The notes under the pieces were generated by a model, which was not told the origin of the DNA, searched no databases, and saw only the letters and a list, made by a program, of their open reading frames with translations. Of a stretch of 64,000 nt of DNA, positions 1-11,668 are shown piece by piece. The position numbers and the translations under genes were made by a program. This stretch comes from Holacanthus passer (lineage: Eukaryota > Chordata > Actinopteri > Pomacanthidae), in contig JAFREQ010000283.1 in assembly GCA_025331565.1 (NCBI GenBank), positions 21,430 to 85,429 on the forward strand, written 5' to 3'. Numbering within the stretch: the stretch's first letter is position 1; the number at the start of each line of letters is the position of its first letter.

Positions 1-163
1 ATTTAACAGTTATATAAAATGTGTATTGCTATTAATTTACCAGGTAAATCAGCTGTGGTAGCCGACACAGAGGGGACAGGGGGCACAGAGGATGGGGGTT
101 CAAGACAGGCTTCTGGAGAGGACGGAGATGGACCTAAGAGGATATACATACATACATATACAC
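1..163 (-). mobile_element. hAT element fragment (antisense), host of copy A
   Basis: This stretch matches 31136-31300 almost base for base and is part of another hAT copy lying in minus orientation. On the minus strand it carries one 93-bp exon (133 down to 41), bounded by an AG acceptor and a GT donor. The exon encodes a Ser/Pro-rich 31-residue unit ending in ATTADLP. The match breaks at 163/164, where hAT copy A begins with its terminal CAGAGCCGGCCC, so copy A sits inside this fragment. The rest lies outside the window or was lost. Confidence 0.7.
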
Positions 164-2348
164 CAGAGCCGGCCCAAGGCATAAGCGAACTAAGCGCCTG
201 CTTAGGGCCCCGCGGCCACTAGGGGGGGCCCCAAGAGCAATTGCAAAAAAATATATATTTTTATTTTTTGCGTGCATGAGTGACGATTTATATACGATCA
301 GAATTATACTATTGTACAAAACACAATTTTATGTGGTGCTGTTGATTGTAGGCCTAGTGATTCTTACTGCCTCTCTTTAAATGTGAAAACTCCGCTGCAC
401 CGCAATGTGCAGGCCTCCTGCCGCGCAGCGCGCACTACGCATCCAACTCGCGAGCACTTCCAATCAAAGCAATGTCACAAAGAAGGACGTACCCTTCTGG
501 GGCTGAAAAAAGAAAGAGGAGCAAAGAGGAGGAGGAGAAAAAAACGCAAAGACAAAGGTATGTTTGCAAGTCTTGGTAATTGAATGTTTATCAAAGAGAT
601 CTGTGTAGCAGTTAATAGTAAATTAGCTAGCTAGTTAGCTAGAAGTGTATCTTTTAACTGACCAGTTAAATAGCTTAATATTCTTGCCAACATGTTTGTA
701 TTTGTGTAATACAGAGCTTAAGATTGGGTTGATTCTCGGGGTTGGCCCTATATATTTTGGGATAGTTGTTGTTTTTGTTATTGCTTGAAAACAACGTTTT
801 TGCTAACGTTTAATAGCAAACACTAATTACAACGTCACCTTGTTTGCTAGCAAGTGCGGTGCTAGCAAGATGTTTTTGCATCAGGCTACTAGTTATAGTT
901 TGAGATATGTTGTTTGCACAAATTGCCGGGTACAAAGAGCCTGGGAATTCATGTGAGTAAAATAAACAGTCCTTATTACATCAACTCATAAGTTATGTGA
1001 AACTTCCCCAGGAGCACTGTTAAAGTACTTTGGCACAGAAGCCCAGTCCACATCCTCAGGCTCAGCCGTGGGTAATACGTCAGGTGAGGAAGACTGTCAC
1101 CATACCATATACGTTCAATGTCTAAGTATAAGGATTACACCTGAAGGGAAATAAATTAAGTCAAAGTATCGAATTAATATGTGTGTATATGTATGTATGT
1201 ATCCCCTCTTAGGTCCATCTCCGTCCTCTCCAGAAGCCTGTCTTGAACCCCCATCCTCTGTGCCCCCTGTCCCCTCTGTGTCGGCTACCACAGCTGATTT
1301 ACCTGGTAAATTAATAGCAATACACATTTTATATAACTGTTAAATTATTTCATTAAGATTTAATCTAAGATATAATCATATTATGAGGGACTTCTTAGAC
1401 AATGCATATTATCTTAAAATTTCTGAAGCAAATTTCAGTTGTTCAACTGGCAGAGTTTATCTTATTACAAGCAAAAATAAACTGATATAATGAAATTTTA
1501 ATCATTTTTGTTATTAAAAAAAAAGTAAGCAGCATCATTTTCTAGTGTAATATTTCATCTAACATGGCTAGCTTTTGTTGCTGTTTTTTTCATCCTAGGT
1601 CCATCCACTCCAGAGCACTTTCTTGCACCGCCATCCTCTGTGCCCACTGCCCCCTCTGTGTCTGCTACCCCTGCTGATCTACCCGGTAAGTTAACAGCAA
1701 AACATCCTTTGTAATTGCTCATTGTAATGTAGAACATTCAGAGATGAATAATTCAGTCCAGGACTGTAATTTAATGGCTTTATAGGTCCTTCTTTTTAAA
1801 GTCATCGTCTTTCTGGCCCTCTGTACTGTACTCAATTCTGTCTGTTGTCTGTGTTGTTTTTTTTACATTTATCGAAGTGATTTTATTTGTTGTTGCACTT
1901 TATTGTTGTTCAACCAAAAATTATTCTTGCACATTGCTGTTGCAGTTTTTCTTTTATGAAACAAAAACTCATAAACCAGATGACACTTCTACAGTAAATA
2001 TATTGCTTTATGACTTGGAATGTTGTGTAAATAAACCCCAGGCTGCTCTTGTAGCTGAATGTGCTACATTTTGAAATTAACAATCATATGTGGCACCCTT
2101 GGCATCATTCATCATTCATTCATTGGTATTATTTGTATTATTATTGCATTGGTATTTATGTAATTAACTGCCCCCCCCCTTAAATGTGTAAAGATGTTAG
2201 GCTGACAAAAGGATAATGTAAACAACACTGCCAGAGCCACAATGGGTTTAGAATAGGTGTCTGAATGATCAACAATTAATATTATTGAAATAGAGGGCCC
2301 CAAAATCAAATTTGGCTTAGGGCCCAATGGAGGCTTGGGTCTGCTCTG
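164..2348 (+). mobile_element. hAT-like DNA transposon, copy A (non-autonomous)
   Basis: The element starts CAGAGCCGGCCCAAGGC and ends in a slightly decayed version of its complement (...GGCTTGGGTCTGCTCTG). CAG...CTG ends with a GGCC core are hAT-like. It keeps the first exons of a gene that resembles fish hAT proteins annotated as zinc finger MYM-type 1-like. No transposase catalytic domain is present, so it cannot move itself. Compared with copies B and C it retains about 570 bp near the 5' end that they lack. It lacks about 100 bp near 1820 that they keep. No clean 8-bp target duplication is visible: the left flank ends ATATACAC and the right flank starts CCTGGATG. Superfamily assignment is by motif only. 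Confidence 0.7.
472..1685 (+). pseudogene. N-terminal exons of a hAT gene with repeated Ser/Pro exons
   Basis: Four exons can be read. Exon 1 (472-557) starts ATG and encodes a basic stretch beginning MSQRRTYPSGAEKRKRSKEE, the typical start of ZMYM1-like hAT proteins. Exon 2 (1012-1083) encodes GALLKYFGTEAQ and a Ser-rich tail. Exon 3 (1213-1305, 93 bp) and exon 4 (1599-1685, 87 bp) encode related Ser/Pro units that both carry PPSSVP, PSVSAT and ADLP. All have AG/GT borders. Exons 2-4 are multiples of three and share one phase. Exon 1 is out of frame with exon 2 by one base. An A-run near 540 with one extra A would explain this, so this copy is broken. The catalytic C-terminal region is missing. 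Confidence 0.6.
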
Positions 2349-2562
2349 CCTGGATGCGTTTGTAGGTGCGCGAACCGGAAGCGGAACAGGAGGGGCGGGC
2401 GCTCGGCTTCAGAGGGAGAAAGAGAGCGTCCAGGGGGCCACCACCCCCACTTTGTATGGTGTCAGCTCCCGTGATTGGCTCACGCCTAAAAGAGGGAAAT
2501 GCGGCCCAATTACTCCAGACTATACTGCTACATTATTTTATGCAGTCATTAATACAGCTGAA
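2349..2562. other. Unassigned GC-rich flank
   Basis: This short GC-rich stretch lies between the hAT end and the decayed transposase. It contains GGGGCGGGCG-like runs and a GATTGG (CCAAT-type) motif near 2471, so a relic promoter is possible. No gene or repeat partner elsewhere in the window was found. Confidence 0.3.
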
Positions 2563-5165
2563 TTAAAACATTGTGAATGCAGATATACTGTACCCATTTT
2601 CATCTGAAACACTGTACGAGATGTTTATTATAAACGTTTCCTCACTTTGTGATACTCTGAATGTATGGTGATGGTCATCAAAACTTTCTGTGAATAGTTT
2701 GTTTGTCAACAAAAAAATGTGATCTTCAACCAAAGGTATATCACTTATTTGACAAAAGACTGGCATGTCCTCTTCCACTGAACTGCAAACAAGTCCAGCT
2801 TTATACTCTATAGCAACTGCCCTATAGTCGCTCGTGCATGGGTGTGGGAGACTGTTTTTGACGCGCTCTTAATCACAACTGTACAATGTCCACATTTCAG
2901 TGATGTTCCCATTTAATGGTCCAGAAAGTTACAACAGGAATATGATTATACTGAAGCAAAAAATATACTGATAGTTTGACGACGTGACGATGCTGAAACA
3001 CAAAAAGTGAGTTAAGTGAGCCAGGCGAGTGGTAAAAACCACATGACCTTCCACCCCATGCTTCCCTCATTACCTGCACCCGTGACGTGATTATACAGAG
3101 AAACCCTACACTGCCACCCGTGGAGACCCGACGCAACCCACAAAAATAAACAGATGTGGCTCCTCTAAATCATCAACTTTAACCCAACTACTTGAGAAAA
3201 CATTTATTGACGAGATCATTTCAAGCATTTCATTGTTAACCACATTCCCATCTCTGAGGAACAAAGATTTAATTGGCCCATACTCATTTTGTTTGAGAGC
3301 GAAGGTGTCCCAATGATAAGCAATGGCCATCTGATGCTTTTTAGCAAGTGATTTTGGTTATGTTTTAGAAATTTTTAAAAGAATCTTTAAACACCTTGTG
3401 TTTAGCTTCAAACCTTATTATCCATACAGTGTATATAATAAGGGGCCAATTTTCCTTATCAAAATGGGTAATGCATCATAAAATGATGCATAGATAGTAG
3501 TGTGGATACAACTGCTGAAACAGTTTGTGGTGGTCAACAATCAAATGCTTTCAATGTATTGTCATATCCCGAGTGAGAGAAGGTGAAAAAACTATGTTCA
3601 TTATTTGCAGGAACAATCGTAACAAATTCCAGTTTTTGTTTCCTGGAGGAATAATGTCACCAAACAACAGTGGGATGTTTTTCACAAGACACAGTGTCTG
3701 AATAGAATTCAAACCAATGCCATTGTGGGACGGTTCTTTCGTTCTAAAAAGCCATAATCCAAACTACAAACCCTCCAAAACAAGTCCTGTTCTGACATAA
3801 AGTGTTGTCTGAGATATCCAAAAAGCAGTTTGATCTCGTACTGAGTTACACCCTCGAGAAGATTATGCACTGTATCACTGTAGTTCAATGCTTCAATGAA
3901 TGAAGTGTAGAACTTTTTATCAAACCATATATTGACTTCGATTATGGGTTTTCCTGAAGAGAATAGCAATGCATTTTAAACACTTTTTTCCCACTAAGAA
4001 TCACCTTTGGATCATCCTCACTGTATACCATTTGAGAATCATTCTTCTCAATCAAACAAAGGCGACAGAAATGACGGCTACTGAATGACTCATTAAAAGC
4101 AAGGATTGTGTGCATCCCTAGATTGTCCCCAGTGATTTACCAGCTCATCGGAAAATGGTAGACTTAGCCCTTGGCTTTCCAGTATTTTTATATCATTTAC
4201 CAACGGTTCCAGTATAACATCAAAACCATACTTGTGCAGATCTTGTGCATGAGAAAGTGATGGCAAATGAATGTTATTCAAAACTGAATTAAATTTGGGT
4301 GGCAAGATTCTAACAGCAAAATAAAGACAGACAATTTCATGAACTCCACGTTTGCAGCCAATGGGATTGACCGTTTCAAAATCGCCATAGTATAGTTGAA
4401 TTTGTAATGCATGTCTTTTTGTTGTAAACAAAGGGTGGGTTTTAAAAAAACTTCCATCAAAGAAGTCAGTATAAATGACAGGGTCTGACTTACAATCTTT
4501 CTTCAGGAGAACACACATGTCTGGATTTCTGCACATGAACTTCAATGTTTCTAAATTTGGCACATATATAAAAGTATCCTTCACAGGTAATTGATCATAA
4601 GTACCAGATTTCTCATTTCGCCTATTTGTTATATCTACTGTGATACCCAATGGCTTTGAGAGAGAAAGACACGCTGTTTGTTTTCATGATCAAAGCAACA
4701 AGCTTCTTAGTCGCTGTCACTCCTCTCGCCTCTTTGCAGGGGTCTCTTTCCGTTGCAAGGCACAGCAAACTCCTGTTTCATCTTGGTCTTGCTCCTACAA
4801 TTGAAGATACCACACTGTTGGAAATCCCACTCCCTTGCAATTTGGCCATGACAGATGCACACATTTATTTGATTGGATCTTTAGTAAGTCTCGAATCACT
4901 GCCCTCAGAAGAAACACATGGAAGAGATTTGGAATTGGTCCTCCAAAGCGTGCACCTGAGAGGAAGTTGCAACTGGCTCACTAGAGGAACAGGCGAAAGT
5001 TGAAGTTTGAGCAATTTGTTGGACATCGCTATGAACACTGTTAAGGTGCTTTCGAAAACCTGCATACAGTATGTGAAGAGCTGATGCCTACAGCCTTGCT
5101 GAGAACAAAAGAATTTGAACTTCGGCCCAGAATAGTAACCATGTTCAACTCTTAAATATGAAATC
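2563..5165 (-). pseudogene. Decayed DNA transposase, possibly KDZ/Zisupton-type
   Basis: Read from 5165 down to about 2600, fragments in changing frames follow the order of one long fish transposase-like protein. An N-terminal C2H2-like finger with FCSQQGC (about 5120) comes first. The longest intact piece (4650-4093, 185 aa) has YGDFETVNPIG, RILPPKFNS and YGFDVILEPL. Then come GDNLGMHTILAFNESF with HFCRLC (about 4130-4050), DTVHNLLEGV (3870), a WNLLRLFLQI stretch (3630), RFEAKHKVFKDSFKNF (3400), and a C-terminal block SFDDHHHTFRVSQSEE (about 2680). A likely intron interrupts it around 3070-2965. Several stops and frameshifts make it inactive. The same block order recurs at 27464-29390 and in part at 54765-56159, which supports the reading. 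The KDZ superfamily name is an inference; the protein could belong to another uncharacterised family. Confidence 0.6.
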
Positions 5166-6380
5166 AACTGCTGGGCTGCTTATCTTATCTCTTATCTTAT
5201 CCAGTGTGATCTAATCTCATCCTTGAAAAAATATCTTCTTCCTTTTTTCGATCTACTTGTTTCTCTCATTTTTCCTACTGTTTTCTGTATCCTGTCGAAC
5301 TGTCAACCTTTCGTTCCTCTGTCCCATTCTTCCTGTCATCGTTTAAACATTTCTTACTTGATCATACTTTTGACTTCTGCTCTACTATCGTTTATCATTA
5401 TATCTATTGCTGACTTTTTGGCTGCACTTTTAGCAAACTTATCTGCCAGTTCGTTACCCTCCACCCCTATACAGTATATTAAATTAGCGTTTTGTGTGTG
5501 TGATAGGAACACGTGGTCAGTTGTTGGCCTCGTTAAAGAGCTGCGCTGGCCTAACGACGTGGAGGAACCCTGCTGCTTTGCTTTGCCTGAGCTTTGATTT
5601 GCTTGAACTGTTTTGCTTGAGCTGCTTTGCTTTGTTTCCGCTTTGCTTGCTCTATTGTGCTACTGTGCCTGGAGTGGCTTCACCCGCATTGCTGTCCTGG
5701 CCTGCCCTTTTGGTTGGGGCCTATATCTTAATGTGTGTGTGAACTGTGGGGTTAAAGTTCCTCTCCTTTCGATTTCTGTTCATGTTGAATTCAGTTAGTT
5801 CAGATTGTTACTTTTGGTTGCTTTATTTTTGATTATGTTGGGTAGATTATAGTTTACTTTTGTTGACATAACTTTATCCTTTGTCCAGCCTCCTTAAGTA
5901 CTCACACCTTCCTGAGGCTGATTGTTTTGTTGTTTTGTTTTGGTATTTTGTGGTTTTGATATACTTGCATTTGATTAATTTTGATATTCCATTGATTAGT
6001 CTTGATTTTCTTGCTAAATATTATTTTGTGTAATTCTTTGGTAATTCAGTTGGTTAAAGCTTATATTACTTTTTGTTTAAATTTTGACTTAGAGCTTGGT
6101 AGCTGCCACCGTTTTTGTTTTTGTTTATTTTTATTTTTTTAATTTGTGCCTTGGTCTCTCTTCAGGTGCTGGGTGCCCAAGGTGGTGGTCCTGGCGTCCC
6201 TGGTGGTGGTTTCCCCCTTTTTTGTGTGTGCTGTGCAGTACCCCGTTTTTTCCTTTTGGCCTCCCTGGGATTCTCCTCACCCCTCATCGACCGCTTTTCC
6301 CTCACTGGTGAGCCCCAGCCCTGACAAGGTTTCCCTTCCCTTCAACCTCCCTGAATGAACGGTGTTTTACGAGTTTTTAA
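5166..6380. other. No gene recognised; T-rich repeat-like DNA
   Basis: Open frames here are short and not gene-like. A run of TTATCTTATC repeats lies near 5185-5215. 5580-5660 has a degenerate TTTGCTTGAGCTG repeat. 6130-6330 is T-rich and then pyrimidine-rich and leads into the LTR-like segment that follows, so part of this stretch is probably the upstream part of a retroelement LTR. Confidence 0.35.
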
Positions 6381-6389
6381 ATTTTAAAA

Positions 6390-6595
6390 TTGTTAAATAA
6401 AAATGTTTGTTTTAAACGGAGCCACATCTCCTGCCGCATTTATATAGCGAACCTGAGTGCCTTAAAAATTGTATTAAATTCCTTGGGTGAAATTCCCAGG
6501 GTGGCGTTGTCTGGCAACTGGAGTTTTTGACTAAATTAATTTCTCTCAAAGTGTAAGATAATTCACTCCACCACACCCCTCATGTTGCCACACAT
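6390..6595 (+). repeat. LTR-end-like segment shared with 45940-46155
   Basis: The block reads AATAAA, then GAGCCACATCTC, then TTGGGTGAAATTCCC followed by GGTGGCGTTGTCTGGCAAC, and ends in CCACCACACCCCTCATGTTGCCACA. The same series of motifs, diverged, occurs at 45940-46155. A polyadenylation signal followed by a TGGCG... stretch could be the 3' part of an LTR and a tRNA primer-binding site. No coding region of that element follows. The LTR reading is an inference; the homology of the two segments is directly visible. Confidence 0.4.
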
Positions 6596-6654
6596 ATATG
6601 GAGAGTGGGGGTGTATCTTTTCATAGTCATTAAGTTGCAGTATAAAAAACTTCA

Positions 6655-7014
6655 AAAAAACAACTTCCTTTCTTTCGGTACTTACAGGTTAGGCATTACA
6701 TCCAATCAAAAATTGAAAATTTCAAAAATCTTCCAATAGAGCATGAAATTTATAAATTCTTTAAGAGCCCTCCTGACTCCAAGCATCTTATCTCAAAAAT
6801 TGTACACTTATTTGATGATTGCATTGATGCGCGCACTGTGAAGACTAGGGATGCTTGGGGAGGGGAGTTGGGTATAGAGCTGTCTGAATCCATGTGGACC
6901 AAATGTTTGTCTAGGATTCATTCTTGTTCTGTAAATAGCAGACATCAATTAATTCAATTTAAGATTGTCCATCGCCTGCATTATTCCAAAGTCAGATTGA
7001 ACAGAATTTATTAT
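6655..7014 (+). pseudogene. L1-type LINE ORF2 C-terminal fragment
   Basis: One frame (one frameshift near 6835) gives RYLQVRHYIQSKIENF, then FKSPPDSKHLISKIVHLF, ELGIELSESMWTKCLSRIHS and LIQFKIVHRLHYSKVRLNRI. This matches the C-terminal region of the larger minus-strand L1 at 21170-21800 (VRSYVRAHLPNF, ELGVQIPDDTWDKSLEHIH, LIQFKVLHRLHYAKLQLHRF). The homology stops abruptly at about 7011-7014, where the left arm of the inverted duplication begins. The arm therefore lies against a broken L1. Confidence 0.75.
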
Positions 7015-7126
7015 TTGGTTTGTTGTTCTCCAACAAGCTGCTCTGTGTCACACAGCTGTGTCTCCACTGAAGAAGCGGCGGCAGCAGCAGCGCCCTCTGA
7101 TGTCTCCGAAGAGTAGAAGAGCGTGA

Positions 7127-7248
7127 AAGTTTAGAGCACCTGGTATTCCCGGGCGTTATCCCATGCAATTCCTTACCAGGCCCTGCCCTGCATGTCTTCC
7201 GAGAGATCAGACGAGATCGGGCGTGTTCAGGGTGGTACGTCTGTGAGC
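7127..7248 (-). pseudogene. 5S rRNA-like sequence (left-arm copy)
   Basis: The minus strand aligns over its full length of about 120 nt with vertebrate 5S rRNA. Shared stretches are TACCACCCTGAGCACGCCCG (here with one change), ATCTCGTCTGATCTC and GGGAATACCAGGTGCT. The internal promoter is damaged: the box A region reads AGACATGCAGGGC rather than the usual AGCTAAGCAGGGT, and the box C region reads TGCATGGGATAAC. It is therefore probably a pseudogene or a 5S-derived SINE head, not a working 5S gene. The other-arm copy is at 41497-41618. Confidence 0.75.
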
Positions 7249-8455
7249 AACAGCAACAAGGACAGTATTTAAACATGTCCACCATCTGTATATTTTGTTT
7301 CATAGTATAAAATGGTATTTACCAAGACAGAAGAGCTTCTCCACCCTGGTCATTACAAGTAATTTAAGTTCTACTACTAGTCCAGCTGTGAAATGAAATG
7401 TCACTAACAATATGCACATGTGCTGCTAAAGCTCGTATCATTACTCTTAAGACTGCCTGCATTCATCTTCAAGATCCTTTATTCATCACATAGTATTTGA
7501 TTTGATTCAAGCAGCGAAGCAGAGCAGCAAAATCAAGGTGTGTTCTACAAGTTCCATTACAGGAACCCTGCGTAGGTTTGGATCACTGCTGGGATTGTGG
7601 AGCAATGTTTTGATGACTGGCATCAGGACACACATGTATGTGAATGAGCATGTGAGTCACATGATCCACTTTCAAATTATTCCACTGATGAACACGGCAA
7701 AAAAAAAAGAAAGAAACATTTACTATGACTGACCTGTTACAGAAACATAAATGTAGAAACTGCTTTGAAAATAAAGTGAGAAAATGCTTACAATACATTT
7801 GTTAGACCTTAAGGACTGTGTTATTGAGGTCGGAAAAAAAGTGTTACTGGGAAATACCAAATGTGAACATTTTTTGTTTACCTACCTACAATAAAACCAC
7901 AAGGTATTTGTAAGATTATTACACTGTCTTAACTACTGTCTATCAATTGTTCCCTAAATGCATCTTCATATCCAAATGAGCATTATCACTGATGACCAAT
8001 AACAATAACTGGGCTCAATGCTTGGACTCTCTTGCTGATAATTCTGCTATGTGGCTCAGTATCCAGATGACATTCACCATTACAAACAGCTGGAAATGAA
8101 AGATTGCCTCAGACTTTGACAAGCTGAGTGCAGGCTGGGACATTAATATATTCACACATATGTGTACATTTCCCCATTGTGGGACTAATAAAGGAATACC
8201 TCATCTTATTCAGATCATACCAACACTTTAGACCTGTCGACTCCTGACCTCTTGTGGCTAAATTGAGTCTAACAGTGTATCGCATACAGATCAAATTTGC
8301 TGCAACATGGGAGAACTATGTGTCACTGTATTAACATATGCACTGTAGGAAAACCAGGAATGGAATGGAATATCACCAGTAGACCTTGCTAAAGTCATTT
8401 GCTTCTCTTAGGAAGTCAAAATTAGTTATTTTTAATTTTGTGCAACATTTAGTGT

Positions 8456-8913
8456 TGTAAGAAATGTGTAGAAAGAAAATGAAGACTTGAAGGCTCATTA
8501 CTACCCCTGGATACATGTAGTGTATTATCCTTTCCAGCTTTACTAATGTGATTTGTAGTTATTTAGTGGAATGTTTTCTCTAGTTCTACTAATTTGTCCT
8601 GCAGCTATTCTGTGGAATGTGAACTTTTGTTTTTCCTTAAATTGAGGGTCAAAGGTCAAGATAGGAGATAAGATGTCACTTTTACAACTTTAGCAGATGT
8701 TCAACAAATTGTCTGGTTGTAAAAGGTGGGGTTAGGAGGGGTAAAGAAACCACATATAAGGATAGCAGTTTGGACTGAAGAGGAGAGACCTCACAATTGG
8801 CACCAGAGACTCTCAGATTCGGCCGGTTTTTGACATTGTTCTTTTTTGTGTAATAAAGTCGTTTTATGCACAAGTGAAGACGTGTCATCGGTGGTCACTT
8901 CTTTTCATCACAC
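8456..8913 (+). mobile_element. Possible solo LTR (left-arm copy)
   Basis: The stretch begins TGTAAGAAATGTG and ends in TTTTCATCACA. Inside are a TATA-like CATATATAAGG at about 8752, a short transcribed-looking region, and AATAAA at 8851, the order expected in an LTR. No convincing flanking target duplication was found and no internal retroelement sequence is attached. It is duplicated as part of the arm (39817-40274, minus). It could instead be a small host-like transcription unit. Confidence 0.35.
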
Positions 8914-9382
8914 ACATCAAGAAACAACATACATGAGTGTTTTGAGGTTTCATTTGGAAGATTTTTTTTTTAAATAAACCTTTGTCTTTTATAACTTTGA
9001 CTACTTTGACTTCTGACACAGATTTTTAAAAAAGGGATAGGGTTAGAAAGGGTTTTTAAAAAAAGAGTTTAAAAAAAAACACAGTCCCTGAAGACTCTCT
9101 TGAAGCCCTCTCATTTTACAATTTTTAAACTTGTAAAATAAGAAATAAAAACATTTTAGAAGGAAAAAATATGTTGTTGGACCTGTCATTATAATCTACA
9201 CCCAAGCATATATTCTTCACTTCTCAATACTTCAACTACACTCACATTTGAAATGACAAGAGTTTAAAGCCTTAATCTTATCACTTATCGATAACCTATA
9301 CGTAATGACGGACTGCCACTACTAGAGGGGTTAAACCGGTAGAGGGAAATTAAACAAACACACCTAGTCATTTTAAAAACGT

Positions 9383-9471
9383 TTATTGATTTATATGCCG
9401 TGCTTGTTTTCCTTTGCTTGGAGCACATGGTTTGCAGCTGTGATGCCAGGCTACTCCATCCAGGTCTTCAC
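9383..9471 (-). other. Candidate terminal exon (left-arm copy)
   Basis: On the minus strand a TTGTTTGCAG acceptor is followed by an in-frame stretch encoding GEDLDGVAWHHSCKPCAPSK and ending HINQ-stop, and an AATAAA overlaps the stop region. The arrangement looks like a last coding exon with its polyadenylation signal. The protein is not recognised. The identical exon is at 39262-39350. It may belong to a gene carried by the duplicated unit or may be chance. Confidence 0.3.
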
Positions 9472-11490
9472 CTGCAAACAACAAAGTAGCAGGGCAGTAG
9501 ATGGTGAAGTGGAAACAACAAGAAAGAAGAACTAGTGAAGCAAACTGTGAACTGACACTAAACTTATCACTTATCAATAAGGGTTGCAGTTATTATATTT
9601 TATCAAATAATATCTCTGCCAATTATTTCATTGATCAAACAATTTATCCTTTGCACTACAAAATGCCAGAAAATAGTGAAAAATCATCATGACATTTTGG
9701 TCCAAAGCAACATTTCATTATGTAATCGATGAATCTTTCATAAAAAACAGCTTCCAAATAATTTTCTGGCCATTGAGTCATTGATTCAAAAATCGACAGA
9801 ACCACCTTTCAGCTATTCTTATCTATGGCCTTAACCTGTCGCTACAATAGACTAAAGTTATCATTACTTCTATATCCTTAACTTGTCCATATCTTTCAAC
9901 TAACAATACAAATACTCAAAACTTAAAGTGAAAACGTAAGTTTTTCAAAGGAGGAAAAAAAGTGTCGGAAAGAAAGATGTAGAACATGTGTGAGCGGTGG
10001 TGGAATTACCACCAATTATTACTGTACCTGCTGATCCAACTCGGCCCGGCCCTCTTACATCTCCCGAGGAGGCATGTGCACAGAAGGCCTGGGGCTGCAG
10101 AACACAACTTCCGTGTCAAAGCACCCCTCGCCTAATCTGTCGCCTCCTCCTCCTCTGTTCCCGAGACTGTTATGGAGTTCAACAGAGGAGAAAAACGAAG
10201 GAACAGGTCAGACCAGTTCAGGAAGAAGAATGAGACAAGTCGTTTGGGTTGAGGGAGGTGGTGGAGGTCACTCTCTCCCAACAGACAGACCAACACCTCA
10301 CAAATCAGTTGTATTTTCGTGACGGGAAAAAAATCCATTAACATTGACTGTTTTATTGTTCAATTCAATACTGACTACTCACCCGCTGCTGGGCAGTCTG
10401 TGGTCCTCCACACTCAAGGCCAGAGGTGGACGGCTGGGGGCCGGGGCTCCTCTCTGGCCGGACAGGGATCACCTGTGGGCCGGAGGTGGAGGCCTGGGGG
10501 TTGGCGTTCCTCCCCCTGTCGCAGGACCTTTTATCTGCAGGCTCCTCGAGGTGCTGAGCGGATGTTCTCCTGCTCCCTCTTCTGCTTGTTGTTTTCCTGT
10601 TTCACAGACGGAGCGAGGGAAAGAAAGAAAGAATGATGTCAAACTTGTTCGGCTAAATCTCTTTCAGACTGACGCAGCTGAGTTGGATAAATCTACGTTT
10701 GACATCAAACTGAGCGTATAATGGAGACTGGACAGAGCAGTAGTTAATATCGTCGATTTGTAATGTTGACAGCATTCCAGAAGTCACTTTTGTGGTACCC
10801 AGACTCTCTCGCTTTGTCTAGTCTGATTCCTCAGATATGGATTTCCTACATTCCTCAGAACCACTTAAAACAACCCCCAGAGAAGGAAATTGTCTGTGCA
10901 GTGTACATGTGGCATCGTGTTAGGGGTAAACAGTATTTACCTACTTTTTGTCACAACACCAAGTCAACATCAAGCTCTGCCTTTTCCAATTCATTTTCAA
11001 AAACATACACGGCATCTAATAAAAAGGCTTGTAAATTAAAGAATTTTGTTTTTGTTGGTTATTTTAATTATTTACACTGAAATCTGATTAGTTATTAACA
11101 GTAAAGTCTCAATTTCAATTTTTAACTATTAGCTAATGTTAGCTAACAAGCTAACGTTAATGTCAAACAAATAACACACACAAGAAAAAGTTTTAAAACG
11201 ATTTTAAAGGATTCGCATTCTTAACCGTTCACATGGCAAGCTGTAAAACAGTCAGTCCTCCTTCTGCTGGTCGTCTCTTGGTGGGTTGCGTAGTCTCTAG
11301 CTAACCACTTGTCACTTTCCGACACTGAGCTGTCAGAGCCATGTGTCTCTTTCCGAGCTCAGCTGTGAAATGGCACAGAAGACGAGCTCCTACACAAAAA
11401 TGTGGTCAGTCATTTCAGATAAGAAGCTGGATCTTCTGTCTCAAGACCTGCTGGAGTGAACATATTCAACTGCAGATGGATGTCCATCAC

Positions 11491-11668
11491 TGAGCTTGGT
11501 TCTGTCCGAGGTTTCTGCCTGTTAAAAGGAAGTTTTTCCTCGCCACATCGCGTCAAGTGCTCGCTCATGATGGGAACTGTTGGGTCTAGACCTGCTCTGT
11601 GTGTTAAGTGCCTTGAGATTTTGTTGTGATTTGGCGCTATACAAATAAAATTGAATTAAATTGAATTA
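11491..11668 (+). repeat. LINE/SINE 3'-tail-type repeat (left-arm copy)
   Basis: The stretch contains GAGGTTTCTGCCTGTTAAAAG, GGAAGTTTTTCCTCGCCAC, TGCCTTGAGATTTTGTTGTG and ATTTGGCGCTATACAAATAA, and ends in a short tandem AATTGAATTAA tail. This series is a familiar 3' end of fish non-LTR elements and of SINEs that borrow their tails. Only the tail is present. The reverse copy is at about 37055-37240. Confidence 0.6.

Noticed and set aside
1115..1327. Frame reading MCIAINLPGKSAVVADTEGT, recurring at several places in the window
   Set aside because: It is the antisense of the spliced Ser/Pro exon of the hAT element. The plus-strand reading has correct splice sites and phase.
5223..5798. Hydrophobic plus-strand frames of up to 124 codons that look like membrane proteins
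   Set aside because: They come from T-rich DNA (many Phe/Leu/Ser codons), lack family motifs and overlap one another in different frames.
10319..10721. Overlapping 105- and 125-codon frames identical in both arms (38007-38409)
   Set aside because: Identity follows from recent DNA duplication of the arms; overlapping frames are equally conserved, so there is no sign of protein-level selection.
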